This document shows, piece by piece, positions 8,300 to 15,828 of a stretch of 45,816 nucleotides of DNA. The stretch's first letter is position 1. The number at the start of each line of letters is the position of its first letter. The stretch is taken from contig NZ_JAAIWK010000030.1 in the NCBI RefSeq assembly GCF_011008565.1, positions 1 through 45,816 on the forward strand, in the 5' to 3' direction. Made by a program: the position numbers and the translations under genes. The notes beneath the pieces are model-generated. The model had not been told where the DNA came from. It worked only from the letters and a program-made list of their open reading frames with translations, and searched no databases. Source of the DNA: Heyndrickxia ginsengihumi. Its GTDB lineage: Bacteria > Bacillota > Bacilli > Bacillales > Bacillaceae_C.

Positions 8300-8623
8300 T
8301 CAAATCATCCTTATACTTTTCTTTTCAAGTCAAAAGCGTCCTTACTTTAAGAACTTTATCATATGTATAAATCGATCTTTCTATCCCATTCACTTATATA
8401 AGCCTAAATACTTATATTATTAGCGGCTTTGTTTCATTTTCATAAAAAAACCACGACTTTCCTCGTGTCTACTTGAAATATCATACAACTTTTCCGAAAA
8501 AAAATCTAGAATATCAGTCTTTCTTGGTATAACTGAACTTTCTAGTTTGTCATTATTAAGATTCCCATTTTCTTTCGATCTTTCTAAATTAATATTGCCT
8601 TCAGCCTACAATTTTTTACCGTA
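8300..8623. other. Intergenic region between dgkB and the N-acetyltransferase gene
   Basis: A 324-bp AT-rich gap. It contains the small minus-strand terminator at 8444-8467 and presumably the dgkB promoter, which I cannot place with confidence. No gene is seen. Confidence 0.5.
8444..8467 (-). terminator. Short rho-independent terminator downstream of the N-acetyltransferase gene
   Basis: On the minus strand CACGA-(6 nt)-TCGTG is followed by a further G and seven T residues (8444-8450). It lies about 155 bp beyond the stop codon of the preceding gene. The stem is short but the T-run is good. Confidence 0.6.
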
Positions 8624-9421
8624 TCAAAATAAATAAACATCTCGTTTTTGTAAAAAAACTATCGTCTGCTCTAGTGTATCTTCATCAATTTGATATATAG
8701 CCTGAATGGTTTGTTTCCACTTATCATAGTCTCTCATTTGAATTTCCCTGATATTGCGATAGTTAATAATTTTTAATGAAAGATCCCGTAAATAATAGCA
8801 TTCAGACCCATTGAAGTGAACCGCCGTAACACGACGCATTGTCTTGTTGCTAGGATGGTCATAATAAGATTCCTTAATATCTTGTATAAGCTCATGTTCA
8901 GATAGTGGTGTCCATTCAATTGTTTTTTTCACAAAAGTTTTTCCAAAAGACCGGCGATCAATTTCAAAACATGTATCAGTTTTTCGTGTGAATATAATTT
9001 CTTCACCAAATCCATGGAGAACATGCTGAGGCTTTGTTTCAAGTTCAACAGGCTTTATGATTGGTGAACCATAACCTACATCCACATAAAATTTCCGTTC
9101 ACCGACTAAGACCATGATGGCAATATGACCAGGATTTACTCTGACAAGTGAACAAGAAAAGCCAAGTTTTTCAAGTAGTTTAGCAAAATTGATATTTAAT
9201 GTAAAACAAGTTCCTCCCCAGTTCTTATCAATCATGTTCTGTACAAACACTTCAAACGGCGGAATAGCCTGGCCATATTGCTGAAAATAATGAAATTTAC
9301 TAAATGTTTCGTAGGGGACGATAGATAAATGATGTTGTATTAATCTTTGTAAATAATTCCCTGTAGGTTCCTCACGCTCTAGCTTTAAATATTGGATATA
9401 TTTATCTACTGCATCCTTCAA
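8624..9421 (-). CDS. Arylamine N-acetyltransferase
   Basis: The product (265 residues) transfers acetyl from acetyl-CoA to arylamines, arylhydroxylamines or hydrazines. The catalytic triad is visible: Cys in NWGGTCFTLN (about residue 72), His in NPGHIAIMV (about 99) and Asp in FYVDVGYG (about 114). These match the RGGxCFELN...H...DVGF pattern of the NAT family, and the length is normal. I place the start at a TTG at 9421 because GGAG lies 7 nt upstream; a GTG at 9430 is in frame but overlaps that GGAG. The gene stands alone with its own terminator. It is next to other genes for electrophile or aromatic metabolism (flavin reductase, MhqD-like esterase), which fits detoxification. No MhqR-like site was seen before it. 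Confidence 0.93.
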   Translation of the reverse strand: MKDAVDKYIQYLKLEREEPTGNYLQRLIQHHLSIVPYETFSKFHYFQQYGQAIPPFEVFVQNMIDKNWGGTCFTLNINFAKLLEKLGFSCSLVRVNPGHIAIMVLVGERKFYVDVGYGSPIIKPVELETKPQHVLHGFGEEIIFTRKTDTCFEIDRRSFGKTFVKKTIEWTPLSEHELIQDIKESYYDHPSNKTMRRVTAVHFNGSECYYLRDLSLKIINYRNIREIQMRDYDKWKQTIQAIYQIDEDTLEQTIVFLQKRDVYLF

Positions 9422-9504
9422 ATCTATCACTCCAAAAAAAGCTCCTTGTTACTTTTATTATAAGTAAATGTCAATGTTCTGTATAGTTTGTTCACAATTA
9501 AAAA

Positions 9505-9548
9505 CGGATGTCGACAACCTTGTTGTTTTTTCAGTTTGTCGACATCCG
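9505..9548. terminator. Terminator downstream of the thioredoxin-like gene
   Basis: CGGATGTCGACAA pairs with TTTGTCGACATCCG across a 17-nt loop, a perfect stem of 12-13 bp. Both flanks are T-rich in the outgoing direction (TTTTATTTT on plus, TTTTTAATT on minus). On the minus strand it ends the gene at 9680-10228 and insulates the N-acetyltransferase gene beyond it. Confidence 0.85.
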
Positions 9549-9679
9549 CTTTTATTTTAGATAGATGGTGGTCTTCCGAACGAATAGCAGCCGCTTCAAT
9601 TAGCGTTTTTTATATAATGATATTCTATTCCTTTAAGAATTTTCCGTTATTGAAATATTTTTCTTTGCGACTTTTGGCC

Positions 9680-10228
9680 TCACTCAATTGCTTGTAATGT
9701 TTTTACAATGTCTTCGTATATATCATTCCAAAGAACAGCATTATCAGCATAATGATCGACGATTTTTCCAATCATCAATGTTTTCTGCAAATCATCTTTT
9801 GGAAGGAGTTCTTCATACAATTGATTTACAATTTGTTGGGCAATTGGGGCACGCGGTCCCCACACAGCTTTTTCCCCTCCTTTTTTATCTATAAAAATAA
9901 ACATTGGAATCGAACGATATGATCCATTTGTTAAATATTGATTTACAAGCTCCGTATGTTTGTCACGGTAAAGCATTCTCACACCAATATTAGCAACCGC
10001 TGCTATTTTTAGTAAAATTGGCACATTCACCATTGCGTCCTTACTTCGTTCCTCAGTAAGAACAATGACACGAAGCTGTTTTTCACGTAGCTTTTGAAAT
10101 AGTGCATCATCTTTTTTCCTCACATCAAATGCATCGAGAATATACTCAATATGTTCCTTGTAAACTTGCATACTGCTTAAATATATATTTGAAGGAATCC
10201 CTTTTTCAAACCAATTGTTTAAATTCAT
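9680..10228 (-). CDS. Thioredoxin-fold protein lacking the redox cysteine
   Basis: The 182-residue protein resembles the Bacillus 'thioredoxin family protein' group (Thioredoxin_9-like), which has a strand, a TEDWCGDA-type active site, NVPILLKIA and a cis-Pro before FIFID. Here the strand (LRVIVLTEE), MVNVPILLKIAAVA, RSIPMFIFIDKKG and WGPR are all kept. The active-site position reads EERSKDA (about residues 59-65), and the whole protein contains no Cys. It therefore cannot do thiol-disulphide exchange itself. The start at 10228 has GGAGGAG 6 nt upstream; an ATG six codons earlier would place that site inside the gene. It has its own terminator on the 3' side and follows the terminator of the flavin reductase gene. 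Its function is unknown. Confidence 0.8.
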   Translation of the reverse strand: MNLNNWFEKGIPSNIYLSSMQVYKEHIEYILDAFDVRKKDDALFQKLREKQLRVIVLTEERSKDAMVNVPILLKIAAVANIGVRMLYRDKHTELVNQYLTNGSYRSIPMFIFIDKKGGEKAVWGPRAPIAQQIVNQLYEELLPKDDLQKTLMIGKIVDHYADNAVLWNDIYEDIVKTLQAIE

Positions 10229-10287
10229 ATAATCTCCTCCAATCACGCTTTTTTATTTTATTTACCCTTAATCAAAAAGAAAATAAC

Positions 10288-10318
10288 AAAACGAGCCAGA
10301 TTATATCTAGCTCGTTTT
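10288..10318 (-). terminator. Terminator of the mhqD-flavin reductase operon
   Basis: AAAACGAGC (10288-10296) pairs perfectly with GCTCGTTTT (10310-10318). On the minus strand the hairpin begins 2 nt after the stop codon and is followed by TTTTGTTATTTTC. Confidence 0.85.
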
Positions 10319-10319
10319 A

Positions 10320-10937
10320 TTATTGCGGTCTTTTAATTGTAAACATATGACCTAATGCTGCATAATCATTTCCTGCAAGGCGGCTAACAGGAGCAAGCGT
10401 TTGACAATCAATATATCCATTATGATCCCGAAGCGAAGAAGCGATATGATATTGAACAATTCGGCCAATAATAAAATCACAACTTGAATTTCCTTGGTCA
10501 TCTTGAATCTTTACAATTTCATGTAATTTGCACTCATAACGCACTTTTGCTTCCTTTACACCTTGTATAGAAATCTCTTTACTCTGAACAGGAGTAAGTC
10601 CGGCTAAGTCAATTTCACTTACATCATTAGGAACAGTTGCTGCTGTTTCATTTACCATTGATACATTTTCCTCATCAGTAATATGAACAACAAATTCTTT
10701 TTTCATTAGGATATTCCTTGCTGTATCTTTCATTTCTCCATCTGCCTTACGTTGAACAGAGATCCCAATTAAGGGGGGATTTGCCGAAACGATCGTAAAA
10801 TAACTGAATGGTGCACCATTTAAAGTGCCGTCCTCTGCAAGTGACGTAATAAATGCAATAGGTCTTGGTATTAACGTTCCGGTCAAGAACTTATAATTTT
10901 CTTTTTCAGATAAACTTTCTGGATCAATGGAAAGCAT
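10320..10937 (-). CDS. Flavin reductase-like FMN-binding protein
   Basis: The 205-residue product has the split-barrel flavin reductase-like fold (DIM6/NTAB group). Typical segments are LIPRPIAFITSLAEDGTLNGAPFSYFTIVSANPPLIGISV near residues 22-61, KDTARNI, EFVVHI, and C-terminal YIDCQTLAPVSRLAGNDYA. Members bind FMN and act as NAD(P)H:flavin reductases or partners of flavin monooxygenases. The start has GGGGTGG 8 nt upstream. Only 23 bp separate it from the upstream esterase gene, and a terminator follows immediately, so the two form an operon behind an MhqR-like promoter. That context suggests a role in quinone or aromatic stress. Electron acceptor and partner are not evident. Confidence 0.9.
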   Translation of the reverse strand: MLSIDPESLSEKENYKFLTGTLIPRPIAFITSLAEDGTLNGAPFSYFTIVSANPPLIGISVQRKADGEMKDTARNILMKKEFVVHITDEENVSMVNETAATVPNDVSEIDLAGLTPVQSKEISIQGVKEAKVRYECKLHEIVKIQDDQGNSSCDFIIGRIVQYHIASSLRDHNGYIDCQTLAPVSRLAGNDYAALGHMFTIKRPQ

Positions 10938-10960
10938 GGAACCACCCCACTAGTAGAATT

Positions 10961-11566
10961 TTATATAAATTTATGATACCATTCCGCTGCTTTTTCTACC
11001 TCTTTCATCGTTAATTGGTGGCCGAAATGATCCCAATGCACGGTTACATCTGCTCCTTTTATTTGAAGCATATCGCGTAATTCATTCGTTTCTTCTGGAG
11101 CACAAAGCGGATCATTTGTACCTGCTCCAATAAAAACTGGAATTCCCGTTAAATCCGGAAGTAATATATCCCGGCGCGGAACCATTGGATGATGAAGAAT
11201 AGCCCCCTGCAAGACTGTTTCAAAATAGAATAATAAACTAGCAGCGATATTAGCACCATTTGAGTAGCCAATCGCTACACATTTTTTACGGTCAAATTCA
11301 TACTGATCAGCAGCTTGGTCAATGAATTCTTTTAATTCAAATGTTCTTTTTTCTAAATCTTCGAGATCAAATATACCTTCCGCAACGCGCTTAAAAAATC
11401 TTGGCATCCCATTTTCCAAAACATTCCCTCTAATACTTAGAATAGATGCCTCTGGATCAATTAAATCTGCTAATGATAATAAAGATTGTTCATCTCCGCC
11501 TGTTCCATGGAGTAAAACAAGTGTCGGTTTGATAGGGTCTTTTCCTTGTATAAAAATATGCTTCAT
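10961..11566 (-). CDS. mhqD: MhqD-like carboxylesterase/phospholipase (alpha/beta hydrolase)
   Basis: The 201-residue alpha/beta hydrolase matches the phospholipase/carboxylesterase family. It has LVLLHGTGGDEQSL near residue 17 (oxyanion region), the nucleophile motif AIGYSNGANIA near residue 98, FIGAGTNDPLCAPEET with the acid Asp near 148, and DHFGHQL with the catalytic His near 180. B. subtilis MhqD belongs to this family and is induced by methylhydroquinone and catechol. The gene starts an operon with a flavin reductase. An operator closely matching MhqR boxes lies just after its -10 element (11701-11720), with a leader of about 140 nt. The name is assigned by family plus regulation, and enzymatic activity on a specific ester is not known. 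Confidence 0.85.
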   Translation of the reverse strand: MKHIFIQGKDPIKPTLVLLHGTGGDEQSLLSLADLIDPEASILSIRGNVLENGMPRFFKRVAEGIFDLEDLEKRTFELKEFIDQAADQYEFDRKKCVAIGYSNGANIAASLLFYFETVLQGAILHHPMVPRRDILLPDLTGIPVFIGAGTNDPLCAPEETNELRDMLQIKGADVTVHWDHFGHQLTMKEVEKAAEWYHKFI

Positions 11567-11700
11567 TGTAACTAACCTTCCTTTTTAAATTAAAAAAAAT
11601 CGGTCATGACTCTTTTATTCGCTCAGTTTGTAGCTAATTTTTTTAAAATATTTATGGAAATCATCAATATAAATCCTACTATATCTTCAAAAATATTTTA

Positions 11701-11748
11701 TTATCTTGAATTCGAGATAATTATACATCGAAAAGCACATTAAATCAA
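11701..11748 (-). promoter_or_regulatory. Promoter with MhqR-like operator for mhqD-flavin reductase
   Basis: On the minus strand TTGATT (11743-11748), a 17-nt spacer and TATAAT (11720-11725) are followed by TTATCTCGAATTCAAGATAA (11701-11720). This 20-bp palindrome has a single mismatch between arms and overlaps the last base of the -10. It closely matches the B. subtilis MhqR box. The layout is the same as that at 1373-1419. Confidence 0.8.
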
Positions 11749-11829
11749 TTTTATCGAATAAACTAGTTTAAGTAATCTTATAAGAGCTAATGAAGCCGTT
11801 TATAAACAGCATAACCTTCTGTACTAACA

Positions 11830-11861
11830 GAGCCGGTTTTCTATGAAAATAAAACCGGCTC
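11830..11861. terminator. Hairpin downstream of the small cysteine-rich gene
   Basis: GAGCCGGTTTT (11830-11840) pairs perfectly with AAAACCGGCTC (11851-11861). It is 46 bp beyond the stop codon of the 65-residue gene. No clear T-run follows on the minus strand; the stem's own T-rich arm may serve. The plus-strand 3' flank (GCTTAATCATTTATTTTT) is T-rich. Confidence 0.55.
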
Positions 11862-11907
11862 GCTTAATCATTTATTTTTCTTTAATGAATATCACTCTGT
11901 CAGCACT

Positions 11908-12105
11908 TTATGCTGATCCCTTTTGTTTTTTTAATAGGATTAATTGCAAGTTTTGATATTTTACTTTTAAAAAATGGTCTTTACAATAATATCCGATTAA
12001 TTGATTGCTCTTCCAATCATATACTGGATAGACAGCATCAATTTCTGCACCTACTTTTTTCAAACAATATGCACACATTGTTTTGAAGCTGAAACCATCA
12101 CACAT
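11908..12105 (-). CDS. Small cysteine-containing protein of 65 residues, possibly zinc-binding
   Basis: The product begins MCDGFSFKTMCAYCLKKVG and contains a C-x2-C pair (CAYC, about residues 11-14) and a YYCKDHF element near residue 40. Together these could bind a metal as a small zinc ribbon. The remainder is basic (KVKYQNLQL, KKQKGSA). The start at 12105 is an ATG with AGAGGG about 11 nt upstream; a GTG four codons earlier overlaps that site. I do not recognise the family with confidence (a small DUF such as DUF3973 is possible). No partner gene is visible: mhqD lies beyond a hairpin, and the copper-transport gene upstream ends in its own terminator. Confidence 0.6.
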   Translation of the reverse strand: MCDGFSFKTMCAYCLKKVGAEIDAVYPVYDWKSNQLIGYYCKDHFLKVKYQNLQLILLKKQKGSA

Positions 12106-12310
12106 TGTTTGGCACACCCTCTTTTTCTTTTATCCTTAAATACTTGCATATTTTACCCGCCTTTATACGCCCTAAACCTCATGCGATTAAACAAATATAA
12201 TATGAGTCAAATATCCCAAGCCAAAATTCATTCAGTCGTCTCATATTACTGATTGAATCATTTGTCGGTGATTGAAATACTGCAAATGAGGGGAATTGGC
12301 TTTTCAACAA

Positions 12311-12347
12311 GAGAACCCGCGGAAAGCGAGCCCCTGTAGCGGAAATC
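12311..12347. repeat. Bacillaceae GC-rich interspersed repeat (copy 2)
   Basis: ACCCGCGGAAAGCGAGCCCC followed by TGTAGCGGAAAT stands out from its AT-rich surroundings. It shares its core with the inverted copy at 142-176. The style is common in intergenic DNA of Bacillus species. Confidence 0.6.
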
Positions 12348-12377
12348 ATCGCCAAACTTTACAATTGAAACAAAAAA

Positions 12378-12418
12378 ACTGTAAGCAAACTTCCATTTAA
12401 AGAGAGTTTGCCTACAGT
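12378..12418 (-). terminator. Terminator of the CopC-CopD gene
   Basis: ACTGTAAGCAAACT pairs with AGTTTGCCTACAGT (14-bp stem with one mismatch). On the minus strand it is followed by seven T residues, 44 bp after the stop codon. Confidence 0.9.
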
Positions 12419-12461
12419 CTTAAATACATCTATTGTATTCTGTAAAACGAATCATATTCAT

Positions 12462-14117
12462 TTATTGACTTCCTACGACCGCTTGAAACTGTGCATCGTA
12501 GCTGTCTAATGACTTTGTTAAAACATGTACAGTTATCTTCCACTGTCCAGCCATATTTAAATACAATCCTTTTTTCTCATACACCCCTGATGATTTTTCC
12601 GGAATAATCATCGTTGTTGCATTCATATTCATAGTAGAGTGTTCAAACTTAAGCGTAACTTGTGCAACATTCGTTATACGATGCCCATTTTTATCTTTCA
12701 GCCTCACCTTGAATTCATTCATTCCTTCAACATTTGGACTAACTTGTAATGTAACTTGATGCTGCTGAACTTGTTTTGTTTGTGAAAAAGGTCCTGGCGC
12801 CGACATCGCTGTAGGTAAATTGGTTAAAACTGAAACGGCAACCATCACTAAAACACCTACTACAAATTCAAATAACACAGTACGCCGAATATTTCTTCCC
12901 TTTCTACTGCCTTTAATGAAATGATAAGCGCCCATTCCTAACATGATAAAAAATAATACGATTTTCACAATCAGTGTTTTGCCATAAACCGTATGGAACA
13001 ATGCATACCATGTTGGAATATATGCAAGACTCCCATAAATTCCAGTTATAATAATTACAGCAACAGCGATAAAGGCCAATATTGAAAATCGCTGTACAGC
13101 ATGCAAATACCACATTTTTTCATCTTTTGGCGCAGAAGCATTGCTCGGTGATAATAAAAAGATTGCAATTAAACCGCCAACCCAAATAGAGGCAAAAAGT
13201 AAATGCAAGAAATCCATTGCCATCCCAAGCCATTCATGATTTGAACTAGTTGCATGGCTCGTTATTGATTTTGTGATAAGTAAACCTATAAAAACAATGA
13301 GCGTTTCCATCCAGCTCTTTAGAGAAAATTGATTTCTAACAATAGTCGATAAATAATTTGTACCGAATAACGCCACCAGCAATGCCAGCTGGATCAGCCA
13401 AATAATTCCAAAGGAAGTTTCCGTCAATGTCTTAATTAACAATGATGGCTGAAAAGCGTGAAGCCAAGATACGTTTGCATTGATTGTCGTTTGTAAAGGC
13501 AGATCGAGTAAAATAGCGATCGTCATCCCAATCCATGCAATCCAAATTCCTTTTATACTTCTCTGTTTCATTTTTTGGCTATATTGTTGTTGAATGAGTA
13601 GATTAAACATAATAATGCCAATAAATAGCGCGAAGCTAATATATAGCAATACACGCAATATAATCATATCGGCTTGTGGAACATATCCGGATGTTTTCGC
13701 TTCAGCTTGAACACTGCCCTTTCCAGTACCAACATTGAAGGGAATGACTCCTTGAACAGGATGGCCATCTGCTGAAATGGCTTTCCATTGAACAGTATAT
13801 GTATCTTTCGAAACTTTCCCCTTTATATTCACTTCAAGTATGGAACCATTGTGAGGATCAATTTTAGAAGATGTCGTTGCTACTTTTTTCCCAGAGGAGT
13901 TCACCAATGTTATTGAATGAAACCCTGTTTGGATCGACTCGCTAAATTGAATTCGGATCTGCTTTGGCGGCTCCTTCAATACTGCATTTTCACTAGGGTT
14001 CGAACTGATTACATATGCATGCGCAAAAGATTGTATTGGAAACAGAACTGTCACAATACACATCAAAAGTAGAAGTAACCAAGATACTTTTTTATTCATT
14101 TTTGCCGCTTCTCTCAT
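12462..14117 (-). CDS. ycnJ: CopC-CopD-YtkA fusion copper transport protein (YcnJ-like)
   Basis: The 551-residue product combines three parts. A signal peptide ends SFAHAYV, so cleavage before His would expose the N-terminal His that CopC domains use to bind Cu(II). The CopC domain runs through NPSENAVLKEPPKQIRIQFSE to VSADGHPVQGVIPF-like sequence (about residues 30-140). A CopD membrane domain of about eight helices follows, with conserved His and Trp residues (HLLFASIWVGGLIA, YGKTLIVKIVLF). The C-terminal domain of about 110 residues (HSTMNMNATTM, LNMAGQWKITVHV) is YtkA-like. B. subtilis YcnJ has this layout and imports copper. The start at 14117 has AAAGG 8 nt upstream; 14099 (MNKKVSW) is possible. 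The ycnI and ycnK partners are not adjacent here. Confidence 0.9.
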   Translation of the reverse strand: MREAAKMNKKVSWLLLLLMCIVTVLFPIQSFAHAYVISSNPSENAVLKEPPKQIRIQFSESIQTGFHSITLVNSSGKKVATTSSKIDPHNGSILEVNIKGKVSKDTYTVQWKAISADGHPVQGVIPFNVGTGKGSVQAEAKTSGYVPQADMIILRVLLYISFALFIGIIMFNLLIQQQYSQKMKQRSIKGIWIAWIGMTIAILLDLPLQTTINANVSWLHAFQPSLLIKTLTETSFGIIWLIQLALLVALFGTNYLSTIVRNQFSLKSWMETLIVFIGLLITKSITSHATSSNHEWLGMAMDFLHLLFASIWVGGLIAIFLLSPSNASAPKDEKMWYLHAVQRFSILAFIAVAVIIITGIYGSLAYIPTWYALFHTVYGKTLIVKIVLFFIMLGMGAYHFIKGSRKGRNIRRTVLFEFVVGVLVMVAVSVLTNLPTAMSAPGPFSQTKQVQQHQVTLQVSPNVEGMNEFKVRLKDKNGHRITNVAQVTLKFEHSTMNMNATTMIIPEKSSGVYEKKGLYLNMAGQWKITVHVLTKSLDSYDAQFQAVVGSQ

Positions 14118-14323
14118 ATTTAAGACCTTTCTTATTTTCACAATTATTCTTATTGTCTCTTTCTCATAGATTGATTATTCGAGTTAAAGTCTAAAGCTAT
14201 TGTAAATAAGAGACTTAAAAAGTTCAATGAATCGACCTTTTGTTCACAAATCATACAAATTTAAGGGTTCTCCTTCCGTGGAAGTCTCACCCCTTGCGCT
14301 TCAATCGTCTCCTTAATAAAAAA

Positions 14324-14368
14324 GGGCTGGCATCGTATATCTCTTTAAAGATACATGATGTCAAACCC
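14324..14368 (-). terminator. Terminator of the gatCAB operon
   Basis: GGGCTGGCATCGTATATCT pairs with AGATACATGATGTCAAACCC (long imperfect stem). On the minus strand it is followed by TTTTTT (14318-14323), beginning 15 bp after the gatB stop. Confidence 0.85.
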
Positions 14369-14382
14369 AATTTTTTAAGACA

Positions 14383-15816
14383 TTAACGCTTATTCATTTC
14401 TTGAATCAATAATTTATTTACCATTGGTGGGTTCGCTTGCCCTTTCGTTGCCTTCATGACTTGTCCGACTAAAAATCCTAATGCACGGTCTTTACCGTTT
14501 TTGAAGTCAATGATAGATTGTTCATTTTTATCTAGAATATCTGTCACATATTTCAATAGTTCGCCTTCATCGGAAATTTGGACAAGTCCTTTTTCCTTCA
14601 CAATTTTTTCCGGATCTCCGCCTTTTTCAACAAGCTCTTTGAATACTTTCTTCGCCATTTTGGAGGAAAGCGTTCCATTTTCAATTAATTTAATCATCCC
14701 AGCTAAACTTTCAGGTGTTAAAGGAATATCATGAATCTCTTTTTGAACAGCATTTAAGTGTGCTGAAACTTCACCCATTAGCCAATTTGATGCTTGTTTT
14801 GCTGGAGCTCCTGCGGCAATCGTTGCTTCAAAGAAATCTGACATTTCTTTTGTTAATGTTAATACCATTGCATCGTACGCAGGTAATCCTAACTCTTCTA
14901 CATAACGTTTTTTACGTTGATCTGGAAGTTCAGGAATCTCGGCACGAACTCTTTCTTTCCATTCATCGTCAATATAAAGTTTGACTAGATCCGGTTCTGG
15001 GAAATAACGATAATCATCAGAACCTTCTTTTACACGCATTAAAATTGTTTCACCAGTTGCTTCATCATAACGGCGTGTTTCTTGATCAATAACCCCACCA
15101 GAAAGAAGCACTTTTTCTTGACGCTTCTGTTCAAACTCTAATCCTTTACGTACATAGTTAAAAGAATTTAAGTTTTTTAATTCTGTTTTCGTTCCAAATT
15201 CTTCTTGCCCAATTGGTCGAAGTGAGATATTTGCATCACAGCGAAGAGAACCTTCTTCCATTTTACAGTCAGAAACACCTGTATATTGAATAATGGATTT
15301 TAGTTTTTCAAGATACGCGTATGCCTCTTCAGGTGTACGAATATCTGGTTCCGAAACAATTTCAATTAGCGGTGTTCCTTGACGGTTATAATCGACAAGC
15401 GAATACCCTTCACTTGATACGTGTGATAATTTACCAGCATCTTCTTCTAAATGGATACGGGTAATACCAATTTTTTTCGTTTTGCCGTCTACTTCAATTT
15501 CAATCCAACCATGTTCCCCAATCGGCTGATCATATTGAGAAATTTGGTACGCCTTCGGATTATCCGGATAGAAATAGTTTTTACGATCAAATTTTGTTTC
15601 CGTTGCAATTTGACAATTTAACGCCATCGCAGCTTTCATGCCGAAGTCCACGACTTGTTTATTTAAAACAGGCAGTACTCCAGGATAGCCAAGGTCAATC
15701 ACATTTGTGTTTGTATTTGGCTCAGCACCAAAATGCGCAGGTGCTGGAGAGAAAATTTTTGTATTTGTTTTTAATTCAACGTGTACCTCGAGTCCAATGA
15801 CAGTTTCAAAGTTCAT
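14383..15816 (-). CDS. gatB: Aspartyl/glutamyl-tRNA(Asn/Gln) amidotransferase subunit B
   Basis: This is the 477-residue tRNA-binding kinase subunit of GatCAB, which phosphorylates Glu-tRNA(Gln) (or Asp-tRNA(Asn)) before amidation. It shows the GatB signature [11 protein letters not shown], the start [15 protein letters not shown], the zinc/active cradle region [23 protein letters not shown], and a C-terminal YqeY/tail domain ending [20 protein letters not shown]. The start at 15816 has AGGGG 8 nt upstream; a GTG three codons earlier is less likely. It lies 12 bp after gatA and ends in a terminator, so it is the last gene of gatCAB. This operon supplies Gln-tRNA(Gln) in Bacillaceae, which lack GlnRS. 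Confidence 0.97.
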   Translation of the reverse strand: MNFETVIGLEVHVELKTNTKIFSPAPAHFGAEPNTNTNVIDLGYPGVLPVLNKQVVDFGMKAAMALNCQIATETKFDRKNYFYPDNPKAYQISQYDQPIGEHGWIEIEVDGKTKKIGITRIHLEEDAGKLSHVSSEGYSLVDYNRQGTPLIEIVSEPDIRTPEEAYAYLEKLKSIIQYTGVSDCKMEEGSLRCDANISLRPIGQEEFGTKTELKNLNSFNYVRKGLEFEQKRQEKVLLSGGVIDQETRRYDEATGETILMRVKEGSDDYRYFPEPDLVKLYIDDEWKERVRAEIPELPDQRKKRYVEELGLPAYDAMVLTLTKEMSDFFEATIAAGAPAKQASNWLMGEVSAHLNAVQKEIHDIPLTPESLAGMIKLIENGTLSSKMAKKVFKELVEKGGDPEKIVKEKGLVQISDEGELLKYVTDILDKNEQSIIDFKNGKDRALGFLVGQVMKATKGQANPPMVNKLLIQEMNKR

Positions 15817-15828
15817 GCTTTTCACCCC

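Larger units (their letters stand above)
11567..11907. other. Intergenic region with the mhqD promoter and a hairpin
   Basis: This 341-bp AT-rich gap contains the mhqD leader (from about 11713 down to 11567), the MhqR-like promoter/operator and the hairpin at 11830-11861. No gene is seen. Confidence 0.7.
12106..12461. other. Intergenic region with a GC-rich repeat and a terminator
   Basis: A gap of about 356 bp between the small cysteine-containing gene and the CopC-CopD gene. It contains the interspersed repeat at 12311-12347 and the terminator at 12378-12418. Nothing else is recognisable. Confidence 0.6.

Noticed and set aside
8624-12105. A new defence or toxin-antitoxin system in the accessory left part
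   Set aside because: All genes fall in metabolic or detoxification families; no nuclease, toxin, NTPase sensor or phage-related gene is present.
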